From contig NZ_CP081864.1 of NCBI RefSeq assembly GCF_019797845.1, positions 4,402,001-4,466,000 of the forward strand: DNA of 64,000 nucleotides, in the 5' to 3' direction. The stretch comes from Symbiopectobacterium purcellii (GTDB taxonomy: Bacteria > Pseudomonadota > Gammaproteobacteria > Enterobacterales > Enterobacteriaceae). The notes beneath the pieces are model-generated. The model made no database searches. It saw only the letters and a list, made by a program, of their open reading frames with translations, and was not told the origin of the DNA. Numbering within the stretch: the stretch's first letter is position 1; each line of letters begins with the position of its first letter. Positions 10,270 through 20,110 of the stretch are shown here, one piece after another. Made by a program: the position numbers and the translations under genes.

Positions 10270-10363
10270 AAAAACACACCCCTATTCAAACGCGCGATCG
10301 CAAGCGCGTGTGGTCATTATCGTGAGACGGTGTGACTGCCTTCCGTCGGTAGAGATCGTGCGG

Positions 10364-10391
10364 ACTCTAGCACGTCGGTTTGATACCGCAA
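10364..10391 (-). promoter_or_regulatory. Candidate mtlA promoter
   Basis: On the minus strand TTGCGG (10386-10391) and TAGAGT (10364-10369) are spaced by 16 bp, about 95 bases ahead of the mtlA start. The closest CRP-type site (10405-10420) would be centred near -55. Both boxes are imperfect. Confidence 0.35.
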
Positions 10392-10404
10392 CCTGACGGC
10401 CATA

Positions 10405-10582
10405 TGTGACAAACATCACACATAATCCCCACATCATTGCTACATTTTAGTGACTGAGTTCACATAAAATCACCGAATGCGGTTGATTCGACGCATCACC
10501 ATCCGCATCAACGGCAGCACAATGTGACCTCAATCACATTACAACACCGTGATTTTGTTTTGGTTATGTGATCAACATCACT
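10405..10582. promoter_or_regulatory. Cluster of four CRP-type binding sites upstream of mtlA
   Basis: Four TGTGA-N6-TCACA type palindromes: 10405-10420 (perfect core), 10449-10464 (AGTGA/TCACA), 10523-10538 (perfect core) and 10567-10582 (TGTGA/TCACT). They fill the 340-base space between mtlA and the DUF3053 gene. The E. coli mtl promoter is known for several CRP sites, so the arrangement fits strong cAMP-CRP control of mannitol uptake. Confidence 0.8.
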
Positions 10583-10611
10583 AAATATCATCACAACCTC
10601 GCGTTATTGCC

Positions 10612-11334
10612 CTATAGCGATGGTTTCAACAACGGTAATAGTGGCGGTAATCCGTTCATCAAATCGCGTTGCTGTGTTGCCAGAGGCGTAATCAGCGCGT
10701 TGTAACGTGCCGCCTGCTGCGCCGTTTCAAACTGCACCTGATTTCCCACAAAAGTAACCTGCTTGCCCTGAGCCGCAAGGAAGTCGCCCACCTGCGCCAA
10801 CTGCTGTGCCAAGGTGGCGGCGGTCGGCACCACGTTCCCCAATGCCGCCGCCGGTTGGATCACTACCTGCGAGTACACGCGCTCATACAGCACTTGCACC
10901 TCTTGCGGCTGGCTCAGATTACGCCGGGCTGAATCTGCCTGGGTTTTTGCCGCCTGCACCTGCTGCCCCAGCAGATTTATCGCGCCGACGGCGCTACGCA
11001 CGCCGTCACGCTGCGTCAAATAATCCTGCGGCACACGAATCTGAGAAACGTGCTCCAATAACGGTTTGAGGCTCACCGCCATGCTTTGACGCAACTGCTG
11101 GGAAAAGGTGGTTAAGATGGCGTAATCGTTGGCAAAAGGTCCTAACCGTTTTTTCTGATCGTCACTCAGTGCAGGCGGCACGCTACCCGGTTGCGATGGC
11201 ACGCTTTGCAATACCGTGATAAACGCCTTGCGCTGATCCGCTTCGCTATCACCGCAAGCCGTCAGTTGGAACACCATACCCAACGCCAGCACTGGCAATA
11301 GCCAGCGCGAGCGCCACCCCGTTGTTATCGTCAT
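10612..11334 (-). CDS. DUF3053 lipoprotein (YiaF-like)
   Basis: A 240-residue secreted lipoprotein of unknown function. The start at 11334 has an excellent AAGGAG site; the frame is open 16 codons further up without a better one. The N-terminus is a lipoprotein signal: two arginines, a hydrophobic stretch, then the lipobox LTAC. Segments such as DQRKAFI, QKKRLGPF, DYAIL, IRVPQDY and VGDFLAAQG match the DUF3053 family, whose E. coli member is YiaF. Residues after the lipidated cysteine are GDSE, so position +2 is not aspartate and outer-membrane sorting would be expected. No partner gene is suggested by context. Confidence 0.85.
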   Translation of the reverse strand: MTITTGWRSRWLLPVLALGMVFQLTACGDSEADQRKAFITVLQSVPSQPGSVPPALSDDQKKRLGPFANDYAILTTFSQQLRQSMAVSLKPLLEHVSQIRVPQDYLTQRDGVRSAVGAINLLGQQVQAAKTQADSARRNLSQPQEVQVLYERVYSQVVIQPAAALGNVVPTAATLAQQLAQVGDFLAAQGKQVTFVGNQVQFETAQQAARYNALITPLATQQRDLMNGLPPLLPLLKPSL

Positions 11335-11705
11335 GCCATACTCCTTATCGCACGTCTTATTCGGTAAAGAAGCGGACCACATTGCTCCGCCTTATCCCTA
11401 AGCATAGTCGAATCAGCGCGATACCCTCGTTTTTCTGCCACGCCACCGGGATACTCAGGGTGCAATGGCAGATAATCGCGCGCTGCTGCAAAATTGAGCA
11501 ATGCCCCCATAACGGTGCAACGCCACAGCGTAAAACGCGCCTATGGCAGGAATCACTCTATTTCCCGCTGTTTTACGGCTATATGTAGCAAAAACATCAC
11601 TCACAGACCCGAAACGCAGAGATAAAATCTGCCATTTTTTGCTATTACGCTGGCGTGATTCTTGCTCAGTGGGTATATCCCAGCACGACGCAGGAAAGAC
11701 AGACG

Positions 11706-12668
11706 ATGACACCCGTACTTCATCTTGGTGAACAAAACGGTTTTCGTTGCGCATCGCGCATTCAGGAACTGGCACAACACAGTCAACTGCTGACCGACTG
11801 GTCATTACGCTATGACCAGATTTCTCACGGGCGCTTTGAAGGTAGCCTGAAAGAAGCCTGGCTGGACGGCGTACAGTTCTACCAGGAGCAACTGTCACAG
11901 TCGGTGTTTCAACGCGGCCAGGGCCGAACGGGCACGCTCTGCCTCGGGGTGTTTAATGCGCTGTCGGGAGAAGCGCGCTGGATGGGAAGCAGCCTGACGC
12001 AACAGGACATCACCTGGTCCTACGACGGAGGCGAGTTGATGCTGCAAACGCCGGAAACCTCTTCGCTATTGGTACTGAGCATTCCTTTGGCGCTGTTATC
12101 GGATATCACCGATGAACTGCCGCACCGGGTCTACGCCATTCATCACGATCTCCTTGCCAACCGGCTGCGCGAGCACATTCTGGCCATGTTGCACAGCGTG
12201 ATGGAACACCCGCTGCAATTTGCGCAACGGCAGGCGCGACTGCAATTTCTCAGCGATATTCGCGAGCTTGCCTTTGCCTTTTTCACTGCCGTCGGCACGC
12301 AGACCATCAGCGTGCGCCCTTCTCTGCAAAAAGCGCAGCGTGTCGTCACCAAAGCGCAGGACGCGCTGATCGCCCATCGCGATCGGCCACTGACCATGGA
12401 TGAGCTGTGCCAGCTGACCCACACCTCGCGTCGCACCCTGCAAAACTGTTTTGAAACCGTCACGGGCCAAAGCCCTGCCGTATTCCTGAAAAACATGCGA
12501 CTCAACGGGGTGAAACGCATGCTGGTGATGGAAGGAGAGTACGCGCAGATCAGCGAAATTGCCTCCAAGTGGGGCTTCTGGCACCTGTCGCAGTTTACCG
12601 CTGACTACAAACGTCTGTTTGCTGAACTGCCCTCTCACACGCGGCGAGCGGTTCATCATTTGATCTGA
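11706..12668 (+). CDS. AraC-family regulator, EutR-like
   Basis: A 320-residue transcription regulator. The start at 11706 follows AGGAAAG; the frame is open 17 codons further up. The C-terminal third holds the two AraC helix-turn-helix units, seen in MDELCQLTHTSRRTLQNCF and in the second unit ending WGFWHLSQFTADYKRLF. The latter closely resembles the tail of the ethanolamine regulator EutR, as does the layout of the N-terminal sensing domain. The gene lies directly before an amino-acid permease and a class III aminotransferase on the same strand, so it probably activates that unit in response to an amine or its breakdown product. Ethanolamine-lyase genes are absent, so it is not EutR itself in function. 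Confidence 0.85.
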   Translation: MTPVLHLGEQNGFRCASRIQELAQHSQLLTDWSLRYDQISHGRFEGSLKEAWLDGVQFYQEQLSQSVFQRGQGRTGTLCLGVFNALSGEARWMGSSLTQQDITWSYDGGELMLQTPETSSLLVLSIPLALLSDITDELPHRVYAIHHDLLANRLREHILAMLHSVMEHPLQFAQRQARLQFLSDIRELAFAFFTAVGTQTISVRPSLQKAQRVVTKAQDALIAHRDRPLTMDELCQLTHTSRRTLQNCFETVTGQSPAVFLKNMRLNGVKRMLVMEGEYAQISEIASKWGFWHLSQFTADYKRLFAELPSHTRRAVHHLI

Positions 12669-12771
12669 AGTTGATGACTATAAGTCACATTCAAGTTTGC
12701 CAGATTTCGATAACGCACACGCCAGAGCCCTTCATAGACTGACCATGAACCATCACGTAGGGGAACGGAAC

Positions 12772-14241
12772 ATGGCACAGCACGCTTCATCAGCGCACGC
12801 GCTGCCCCAGACGGCATTGCCGCAGGGGAACCAACTGCAAAAAGGCAGCCTTGGCCTTTGGTCGATCATCTTTTTTGTTATTGCCGCCGCATCGCCCTTA
12901 ACTGGCGTGGTCGGGGGCTTACCCGTCGCCTTTATGGCAGGCAACGGCGCAGGTGTGCCCGGTGTTTATGTCCTGGCGGGCGCGCTGCTACTTATTTTCA
13001 GTTTTGGCTTTATCGCCATGAGCCGTTATGTGGTAAACGCTGGCGCGTTCTACGCCTATATCGCACAAGGGCTGGGCACCCACAGTGGTATCGCCGGGCT
13101 CGGCATCGCACTGTTGGCCTATACCGCCATTCAGCTTGCCGTCACGGCCATGTTTGGCTTCTTCTTCGCGCAGTTCGTGCAGATGCACACTGGCGTTGTA
13201 GCGCCCTGGTGGCTGTTCTCACTGCTGATGCAAGCAGCGGTCGTCGCGCTCGGCATTGCCAAAGTTGAGCTGGGCGGCAAAGTGCTCGGGATATTGATGC
13301 TGATGGAAGTCGGCATTGTACTGCTGGTTGACGCCGCCATTGTTACCCAGCCTATTGCCTTTGATATCAGCGCATTTGCTCCGTCCACCGTGTTTCATGG
13401 CGACGTGGGCATTGCGATGATCTTCGCCATTTGCTCTTTTATCGGCTTTGAAGCGACCGCGATCTACTCGGAAGAGTGTCGGCAACCGGCCAAGATAATC
13501 CCACGCGCCACGCTGCTCGCCGTGGTGCTGATCACCAGCTTTTTCGCCCTCTCCGGTTGGGCATTTGTACAATATGCGGGGGCTGCTCACGTTGCTGAGC
13601 TCGCCGCCAAGGATCCCGGGATGTTTGTGTTTACCGTCACCGAACAGGTGCTTGGCCCGTGGGATATACAGGTGATGTCGGTCTTACTGATCACCAGCCT
13701 GTTTGCCGCCACACAGGCGTTCCATAACACGCTGTCTCGCTATCTGTTTGCCATTAGCCGTGACGGTTTGCTGTGGTCGAAAATGGCAAAAACCCACCGC
13801 ACGCACCATACGCCCTATATCGCCAGCCTGGTGCAAGGCGCGTTTATGCTGTGCGCCACCGCGCTGTTCGCCCTGGCGCAGTTAGACCCGATGGCGAACG
13901 TTTTCTCCTGGGCTTCCGCCTTGGGCAGCATGTCGATTCTGGTGCTGCAATTCAGCGTCTCGCTCGCCGTTCTCGCCTACTTCCAGCGTAATCCTGCGCT
14001 GCCGGTGTCACGCTGGAGCCGCCTGATCGCTCCAGCTCTCTCCGCCCTCGGCATGCTGGCGACGCTGGCGCTGGTGGTCAATAACCTCGACGTACTGAGC
14101 GGCTCTTCCTCGCCGGTGGTGTCATCGCTGCCCTATCTGGTGCTGATGGTGGCGTTTGCCGGGTTTATGAGTGCGCACTTCCTGCGTCGCTTGAGCCCCG
14201 AGCGCTATTCACGCATCGGCCAGATGGTCGAAACCCTGTAA
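12772..14241 (+). CDS. APC-superfamily amino acid/amine permease
   Basis: A 489-residue inner-membrane protein with about twelve predicted helices. The start at 12772 follows AGGGGAA; the frame is open 25 codons further up. The first helix contains FFVIAAASPLTGVVGG, the glycine-rich unwound segment typical of APC transporters. A central helix reads IFAICSFIGFEATAIYSEE, the conserved motif of the same family around the substrate pocket. These permeases exchange or co-transport amino acids, polyamines or ethanolamine with protons. It follows the EutR-like regulator by about 100 bases and precedes the aminotransferase by about 70, so import followed by transamination is the likely job. The substrate cannot be read from the sequence. 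Confidence 0.88.
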   Translation: MAQHASSAHALPQTALPQGNQLQKGSLGLWSIIFFVIAAASPLTGVVGGLPVAFMAGNGAGVPGVYVLAGALLLIFSFGFIAMSRYVVNAGAFYAYIAQGLGTHSGIAGLGIALLAYTAIQLAVTAMFGFFFAQFVQMHTGVVAPWWLFSLLMQAAVVALGIAKVELGGKVLGILMLMEVGIVLLVDAAIVTQPIAFDISAFAPSTVFHGDVGIAMIFAICSFIGFEATAIYSEECRQPAKIIPRATLLAVVLITSFFALSGWAFVQYAGAAHVAELAAKDPGMFVFTVTEQVLGPWDIQVMSVLLITSLFAATQAFHNTLSRYLFAISRDGLLWSKMAKTHRTHHTPYIASLVQGAFMLCATALFALAQLDPMANVFSWASALGSMSILVLQFSVSLAVLAYFQRNPALPVSRWSRLIAPALSALGMLATLALVVNNLDVLSGSSSPVVSSLPYLVLMVAFAGFMSAHFLRRLSPERYSRIGQMVETL

Positions 14242-14257
14242 CGCCACGCGGATTCGT

Positions 14258-14281
14258 CCGTTGTCGCTCCGGCGACAACGG
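14258..14281 (+). other. Intercistronic hairpin
   Basis: Perfect 10-bp arms (CCGTTGTCGC / GCGACAACGG) with a 4-base loop between the permease and aminotransferase genes. No T tract follows, so mRNA stabilisation or processing is more likely than termination. Confidence 0.6.
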
Positions 14282-14312
14282 CTCACCGTCATCTGATTTC
14301 ATGGAGTTCACA

Positions 14313-15665
14313 ATGACAACACCCTATAACCATACCGATTACCGTTTTTGGCACCCGATGGCACACCCGAATGACTGGGCCGAACGCGAACCGCTGCGCA
14401 TTGTTAAAGGCGATGGCCTCTACATCTGGGATGATAAAGGGCGAAAAATGCTCGATGGCTTCGCCGGGCTGTGGTGCGTCAACGTCGGCCACAATCGCCC
14501 AGAAGTGAAAGCCGCCATCACCAAACAGATGGATGAACTGGCTTACTACCAACTGTTTGACGGCGTCAGCCACCCGATGGCCGAAGCGCTGTCTAATCGC
14601 CTCATTCAGATGACACAGCAAGAAGATATGCGGCGGGTGCTGTACGGCATGGGCGGCTCGGACGGTGTGGAAACCGCCCTCAAGGTGGCGCGCCAGTACT
14701 GGATTTTGCAAGGCAAGCCGCAACGCACGCGCTTTATCTCACTGAAGAATGCCTATCACGGCGTACACATGGGTGGCACCTCGGTGTCTGGCCTGCCGAT
14801 TTATCGTCTTAACTATGGCCCAATGCTGGAAGGCTGTACGCAGATCGAATCGCCCTGGCAGTATCGCAACCCGTGGAACTGCGACGATCCCGATACGTTA
14901 GGCAAATTGGTGGCTGAGCAGTTAGAGCGTGAAATTCTTTATTACGGCCCGGATACCGTCGCCGCGTTTATCGCCGAGCCGGTGCAGGGTGCAGGCGGTG
15001 TGATTGTGCCACCGGCTAACTTCTGGCCGCTGGTGCGCGAGATCTGTGATAAATACGGCGTGCTGCTAATCGCCGATGAAGTGGTCACCGGATTTGGCCG
15101 CAGCGGGGCGATGTTTGGTTCACGCGGTTGGGGCGTAAAACCAGACATCATGGTGTTCGCCAAAGCGCTCACCGCCGGATATGTACCGCTGTCGGCTACC
15201 GTGCTGAATCAGCGTATCGAAGCGGCCTATCTGGACAACCGCGATGCGCGTGGATTATTGATGACCGGCTTCACCTACGGCGGCCACCCGTTAGCCTGCG
15301 CCGCCGGGTTGGCGGTGTTGGATATTGTTGAGCAGGAGAATCTGCCAGCCAATGCCGCACACCAGGGGGAATACTTGCTGGGTCAACTGCTGCCGTTTGA
15401 GTCACGCTTTCGCTCCGTGGGCAACGTACGGGGCAAAGGGCTGATGCTGGCGCTAGATCTGGTGGAGGACAAAGCGAGCAAGCGCACATTGGCGCCGGAT
15501 AACGGACTGGCATTTCGTATTGCAGAAGCGGCACGCGATGCGGGCGCGGTGGTACGTCCGGTCGGACCGAAACTGGTGCTGGCACCACCGTTAACTATCG
15601 ATAAAGCCGGTTGCGATACGCTGGTGCTGGCACTGCAAACGGCGTTTGAGAAGGAAGATCGATAG
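14313..15665 (+). CDS. Class III PLP-dependent aminotransferase (omega-amino acid or amine:pyruvate type)
   Basis: A 450-residue enzyme of the ornithine/GABA/beta-alanine aminotransferase fold. The start at 14313 has GGAG six bases ahead and is preferred over an in-frame ATG at 14301. Key marks are the active-site lysine in FAKALTAGYVPLSA, the PLP-ring aspartate in LLIADEVVTGFGRSG, and YHGVHMGG before the cofactor ring. LDGFAGLWCVNVGHNRPEV at the N-terminus is typical of the omega-amino acid:pyruvate group. With the upstream permease and EutR-like regulator it would remove the terminal amino group of an imported amine or omega-amino acid, giving an aldehyde plus alanine. The true substrate is open: putrescine, beta-alanine or taurine are possible. 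Confidence 0.85.
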   Translation: MTTPYNHTDYRFWHPMAHPNDWAEREPLRIVKGDGLYIWDDKGRKMLDGFAGLWCVNVGHNRPEVKAAITKQMDELAYYQLFDGVSHPMAEALSNRLIQMTQQEDMRRVLYGMGGSDGVETALKVARQYWILQGKPQRTRFISLKNAYHGVHMGGTSVSGLPIYRLNYGPMLEGCTQIESPWQYRNPWNCDDPDTLGKLVAEQLEREILYYGPDTVAAFIAEPVQGAGGVIVPPANFWPLVREICDKYGVLLIADEVVTGFGRSGAMFGSRGWGVKPDIMVFAKALTAGYVPLSATVLNQRIEAAYLDNRDARGLLMTGFTYGGHPLACAAGLAVLDIVEQENLPANAAHQGEYLLGQLLPFESRFRSVGNVRGKGLMLALDLVEDKASKRTLAPDNGLAFRIAEAARDAGAVVRPVGPKLVLAPPLTIDKAGCDTLVLALQTAFEKEDR

Positions 15666-15680
15666 CAAGGCAGCGGTAGA

Positions 15681-15718
15681 AAAAAGGGCCGTTCCTGCAT
15701 GAACGGCCCTTATTTGTT
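15681..15718. terminator. Bidirectional terminator between the aminotransferase and glyS
   Basis: Perfect 11-bp arms (AAGGGCCGTTC / GAACGGCCCTT, 15684-15694 and 15701-15711). The minus-strand reading is followed by six T residues (for glyS) and the plus-strand reading by ATTTGTTT (for the aminotransferase). Confidence 0.9.
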
Positions 15719-15744
15719 TAGATGCTACACGCCACGCTGTTCGC

Positions 15745-17814
15745 TTACTGCAATACGGAAATATCCGCCACTTTCAGGAACAGATTACGCAGTTGATTGA
15801 GCAGCGTCAGACGGTTCAGGCGTACGCTTTCGTCTTCCGAGTTAACCATCACCTTATCGAAGAAGTTATCAACCGGTTCACGCAGTTCGGCCAGCTCCGC
15901 CAACGCTTCCTGATAACGTCCTTCAGCGAACCAGGGTGCCAGCTTGCTTTCCAACGCGATAACGTAAGTAGCCAACTGAACTTCCTCTTTCTCTTTGAGC
16001 AGAGCAGCATCAACGTTGGCGTTCAGCGTATCGGTGGCTTTCGCCAGAATGTTAGACACGCGCTTGTTGGCCGCCGCCAGCGCGGTGGCAGCCTCCAACG
16101 AACGGAAATGGCTCACCGCTTTCACACGGGCGTCGAAATCGGCCGGGCGGGTCGGGCGACGGGCCAGTACCGCCTGAATGGTGTCTACGCTATGACCTTC
16201 TTCCTGATACCAGGCGCGGAAACGGCCCAGCATGAATTCGATCACGTCATCAACCACGTTAGCGTTGGTCAGCTTGTCGCCATACAGGCGTACCGCTTCT
16301 TCCGTCAGCGTTTGCAGATCGAGCGGCAGCTGTTTCTCAACGATAATACGCAGCACACCCAGTGCAGCACGGCGCAGCGCGAACGGGTCTTTATCCCCTT
16401 TCGGGTGTTGACCGATACCGAAAATCCCCGCCAGCGTGTCCATCTTGTCAGCGATCGCCAATGCGCAGGCAACGCCAGATGCAGGCAGTGCATCCCCGGC
16501 AAAACGCGGCTGGTACTGTTCGTTCAGGGCGACGGCAACGTCTTCGGCTTCACCGTCGTGACGCGCGTAGTGCATCCCCATGACGCCCTGGGTGTCGGTA
16601 AATTCGAACACCATGTTGGTCATCAGGTCGCACTTGGAGAGCAAACCAGCACGTTTCGCGTGAGCGACGTCGGCACCGATTTTCTCCGCCACCCAGCCCG
16701 CCAAGGCCTGAATGCGATCGGTCTTGTCGCGCAGCGTACCCAACTGCTGTTGGAACAGCACGGTTTGCAGACGCGGCAGATGATCTTCCAGACGTTTTTT
16801 ACGGTCGGTGTTAAAGAAGAATTCGGCATCCGCCAGACGTGGGCGTACCACTTTCTCGTTACCTGAAATAATCTGCTGTGGATCTTTGGATTCAATGTTG
16901 GCAACAAAGATGAAATTCGGCAGCAGCTTTCCGGCGTTGTCATACACCGGGAAATACTTCTGGTCGCCCTTCATGGTGTAAACCAGCGCTTCGGCAGGCA
17001 CCGCCAGGAATTTCTCTTCAAAGCGCGCGGTCAGCACCACCGGCCATTCCACCAGTGAGGCCACTTCTTCCAGCAGGCTTTCGCTCAGATCGGCATTCCC
17101 CCCAATCTGACGCGCAGCCGCTTGCGCATCGGCTTTGATCAACGCCTTACGCGCTTCATAATCGGCGATAACCTTGCCGCGCTCCAGCAGGATGCTCGGG
17201 TATTGGTCAGCGTTATCGATGGTGAATTCGGGCTCACCCATAAAGCGATGGCCGCGCACGGTGCGAGCAGATTCAATGCCCAGCACCTGACCGGGGATCA
17301 GTTCATCACCCAGCAGCATCGTTACCGTATGCACCGGACGCACAAACTGGGTCTCTTTATCGCCCCAGTGCATCAGTTTCGGGATTGGCAGTTTCGCCAG
17401 CGCGTTTGCGACCATGTCCGCCAGCAGCCCCTGCGCGCTGCCGCCTTTTACCAGCGCGCGATACAGTAGCCACTCGCCTTTGTCGGTCGTCAAACGTTCT
17501 GCCTGATCGACAGTGATGCCGCAGCCGCGCGCCCAGCCTTCAGCTGCTTTGGTCGGTTTGCCCTCAGCGTCATACGCCTGAGCAATCGCGGGACCACGTT
17601 TTTCGACTTCACGATCCGGTTGTGCAGCGCTCAGTTGTGCCACTTTCAACGCCAAACGACGCGGTGCGGCAAACCAGCTCACGTCACCGTGTGTCAGTCC
17701 GGCATTATCCAGTTCAGTGGTGAAGTTGGCGGCAAAGGACTCCGCCAGAGAACGCAGCGCCTTTGGCGGCAGCTCTTCCGTGCCGATTTCCACCAGAAAA
17801 GTCTTGTCAGTCAT
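15745..17814 (-). CDS. glyS: Glycyl-tRNA synthetase beta subunit
   Basis: GlyS forms the alpha2-beta2 glycyl-tRNA synthetase with GlyQ and supplies most of the tRNA contacts. The product has 689 residues, the normal bacterial length, starts [20 protein letters not shown] as in E. coli, and ends in the helical anticodon-binding region ([18 protein letters not shown]). It follows glyQ with a 5-base gap on the same strand, so the two subunits are made from one transcript. The long open frame on the opposite strand is a shadow of this gene. Confidence 0.98.
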   Translation of the reverse strand: MTDKTFLVEIGTEELPPKALRSLAESFAANFTTELDNAGLTHGDVSWFAAPRRLALKVAQLSAAQPDREVEKRGPAIAQAYDAEGKPTKAAEGWARGCGITVDQAERLTTDKGEWLLYRALVKGGSAQGLLADMVANALAKLPIPKLMHWGDKETQFVRPVHTVTMLLGDELIPGQVLGIESARTVRGHRFMGEPEFTIDNADQYPSILLERGKVIADYEARKALIKADAQAAARQIGGNADLSESLLEEVASLVEWPVVLTARFEEKFLAVPAEALVYTMKGDQKYFPVYDNAGKLLPNFIFVANIESKDPQQIISGNEKVVRPRLADAEFFFNTDRKKRLEDHLPRLQTVLFQQQLGTLRDKTDRIQALAGWVAEKIGADVAHAKRAGLLSKCDLMTNMVFEFTDTQGVMGMHYARHDGEAEDVAVALNEQYQPRFAGDALPASGVACALAIADKMDTLAGIFGIGQHPKGDKDPFALRRAALGVLRIIVEKQLPLDLQTLTEEAVRLYGDKLTNANVVDDVIEFMLGRFRAWYQEEGHSVDTIQAVLARRPTRPADFDARVKAVSHFRSLEAATALAAANKRVSNILAKATDTLNANVDAALLKEKEEVQLATYVIALESKLAPWFAEGRYQEALAELAELREPVDNFFDKVMVNSEDESVRLNRLTLLNQLRNLFLKVADISVLQ

Positions 17815-17819
17815 CGCTG

Positions 17820-18734
17820 TTAGCTCTCTTTCTTGTTACACATCGGGAAGCCCAGCGCTTCACGGGAAGCGTAGTAGGCTTCGGCCACCGCTTTGGTCAG
17901 CGTGCGAATGCGCAGGATATAGCGCTGACGTTCGGTAACGGAAATGGCTTTACGCGCGTCCAGCAGGTTAAAGCTGTGCGCGGCTTTCAGAATGCGTTCG
18001 TAGGCAGGCAGCGGCAGCGGTTTTTCCAGCGCCAGCAGCTGTTGCGCTTCTTTCTCGTACTGCTCAAAGCAGGTAAACAGGAAATCGACGTCGGCGTATT
18101 CGAAGTTATAGGTGGACTGTTCCACCTCATTTTGGTGGAACACGTCACCGTAGGTGGTTTTACCCAGCGGGCCATCGCTCCACACCAGGTCATAGACGCT
18201 GTCTACGCCCTGGATATACATTGCCAGACGTTCCAGACCGTAGGTGATCTCGCCAGTAACCGGCTTGCACTCAAGACCGCCCACTTGCTGGAAGTAGGTA
18301 AACTGCGTGACTTCCATACCGTTCAACCACACTTCCCAACCCAGCCCCCAGGCACCCAGCGTCGGGTTCTCCCAGTTATCTTCCACGAAACGAATATCGT
18401 GGATGGTCGGGTCCAGCCCCAGCGCTTTCAGCGAACCGAGATACAGTTCTTGAATGTTGTCGGGTGACGGCTTGATGATGACCTGAAACTGATAATAGTG
18501 TTGCAGGCGGTTCGGGTTTTCCCCGTAACGACCGTCGGTAGGACGACGCGACGGCTGGACATAGGCAGCGGCAATAGGCTCTGGCCCCAGCGCGCGTAGA
18601 CAGGTCATCGGATGAGAGGTGCCAGCGCCGACTTCCATATCCAAAGGTTGGATAATGGTGCAGCCTTGGCGAGCCCAGTAATCCTGCAACGTCAGGATCA
18701 GGCCCTGAAAGGTCTTGGTATCAAACTTTTGCAT
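17820..18734 (-). CDS. glyQ: Glycyl-tRNA synthetase alpha subunit
   Basis: GlyQ carries the class II catalytic core that activates glycine and charges tRNA-Gly. The 304-residue product (E. coli 303) starts [17 protein letters not shown] and contains the conserved [18 protein letters not shown] and [13 protein letters not shown] segments, the latter being part of class II motif 2, and the [16 protein letters not shown] region. It is the first gene of glyQ-glyS. About 165 bases separate its start from the convergently placed end of the TauE-family gene upstream on the same strand. Confidence 0.98.
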   Translation of the reverse strand: MQKFDTKTFQGLILTLQDYWARQGCTIIQPLDMEVGAGTSHPMTCLRALGPEPIAAAYVQPSRRPTDGRYGENPNRLQHYYQFQVIIKPSPDNIQELYLGSLKALGLDPTIHDIRFVEDNWENPTLGAWGLGWEVWLNGMEVTQFTYFQQVGGLECKPVTGEITYGLERLAMYIQGVDSVYDLVWSDGPLGKTTYGDVFHQNEVEQSTYNFEYADVDFLFTCFEQYEKEAQQLLALEKPLPLPAYERILKAAHSFNLLDARKAISVTERQRYILRIRTLTKAVAEAYYASREALGFPMCNKKES

Positions 18735-18899
18735 GTCAGATTCACGCGATACATGTGGATTTATATGGAATGCGCCAGTATACCCTCTGAGTGCAAGATA
18801 TACAGCCAGAATGCTGCAACAACTTCACTTCAGCGGTACTTTATTGATGTTGAGGTCAGTTTCACACGGCGCGGCCCGTGGCTGGCCGCGCCCAGCGGA

Positions 18900-19706
18900 T
18901 CACGCGCTGAACACCGTTTGCAGCATTTTCAGGCTCAGCACCAGCAGCAGTGCAGCAAAGATTTTTTTCAGGGTAGCCACCGGCAAACGATGCGCCAACC
19001 GCGCACCAAACGGTGCGGTAAAGAAGCTCACCGCCGAGATCAGCAGCACGGCAGGCACTGAAACATAGCCCAACGTATAGGCAGGCATCCCCGCCGTGGA
19101 CCAACCGTTAATCATATAGCCCAGCGCCCCCGCCAACGCGATAGGCAGCCCTACCGCCGCCGATGTGCCGATCGCCTGCTGAATGCGTACATTACACCAG
19201 GTCAAAAACGGTACGGTGAGCGAGCCCCCGCCAATCGCCACCAGCGCAGAAATACCGCCGATGATCAGACCCGCCAACGATACCCCCGCTACACCCGGCA
19301 GTTGGCGCTGCGCTTTGGGCTTGATGTTAAGCACCATCTGCACGGCAACATAGGCCATAAAGCAGGAAAAGAAGATCGCCAGCGCCCGCGTAGGCAGCAG
19401 TGTAGCCAACCAGGTGGCGGCAAAGGTGCCGATAAGAATTGCAGGCGTAATACGCAGCACCACGGGCCACAGCACCGCCTGATGCTGATGATGGGTGCGC
19501 AAGCTGGAGATCGCGGTAATGACAATCGCCGCCATCGAGGTGCCCAGCGCCAAATGCACCAGATGCTCGCCTTGCACCCCCTGAGCCGCAAACAGTGCCG
19601 TTAAAATCGGCACCATGATACCGCCGCCGCCAATCCCCAGCAGCCCCGCCACAAACCTGACAATGCCGCCCAACGCCAGATAAGCAGCGATCCACTCAAT
19701 AGCCAT
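18900..19706 (-). CDS. TauE/SafE-family anion exporter
   Basis: A 268-residue inner-membrane protein with about eight predicted helices. The start at 19706 (MAIEWIAAYL) follows AAGGGGAAG; the frame is open 20 codons further up without a ribosome site. The first repeat has GLLGIGGGGIMVPIL and the second ISALVAIGGGSLTVPFL, the paired glycine-rich motifs that define the family (formerly DUF81). Members move sulfite, sulfoacetate or related organic anions. No sulfonate genes lie nearby, so the substrate is unknown. It sits alone between glyQ and the ERIC repeat. Confidence 0.88.
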   Translation of the reverse strand: MAIEWIAAYLALGGIVRFVAGLLGIGGGGIMVPILTALFAAQGVQGEHLVHLALGTSMAAIVITAISSLRTHHQHQAVLWPVVLRITPAILIGTFAATWLATLLPTRALAIFFSCFMAYVAVQMVLNIKPKAQRQLPGVAGVSLAGLIIGGISALVAIGGGSLTVPFLTWCNVRIQQAIGTSAAVGLPIALAGALGYMINGWSTAGMPAYTLGYVSVPAVLLISAVSFFTAPFGARLAHRLPVATLKKIFAALLLVLSLKMLQTVFSA

Positions 19707-19858
19707 GTGCTTCCCCTTCCCCGCTTGCAATGTGTAATAGTGTATAACCTGTGCAGTGCCTTTCACGCGCCGATCTTATTGATTTCTTGTGAGCACGCAC
19801 ACAAATGACTGTTTGCATATACAGTTAAATTTTGCCATGATCGTGATTGAATCATACC

Positions 19859-20018
19859 TATACCCTAAATAATTCGAGTTGCAGTAAGGCGGCAAGCGCT
19901 GGCCCGCAGGGTGAATCTCAGGGATGAGATTCATTTATCCCGATGAGCATACTCAGGTAAGTGATTCGGGTGAGTGAGCGTAGCCAACGCATCTGCAACT
20001 TGAAGTATGACGGGTATA
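19859..20018. repeat. ERIC-type intergenic repeat, copy 1
   Basis: A roughly 160-base element with inverted ends TATACCC...GGGTATA. It contains the ERIC consensus pieces CTAAATAATTCGAGTTGCAG, GTAAGTGATTCGGGTGAG and CAACGCATCTGCAACTTGAA. It lies between the TauE-family gene and tag. A second copy is at 33319-33483. Confidence 0.9.
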
Positions 20019-20110
20019 TCTTTAGCAACATCATGATGAAATGACAACTTGATGAAACTGCAATAGCCTCTGCTTATTACAGAGGCGCCACACGCCACAG
20101 GAACGCGACC

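Noticed and set aside
15793..16866. 357-codon frame on the plus strand
   Set aside because: Lies opposite glyS, has no ribosome site and no family motif; a shadow of a conserved gene.
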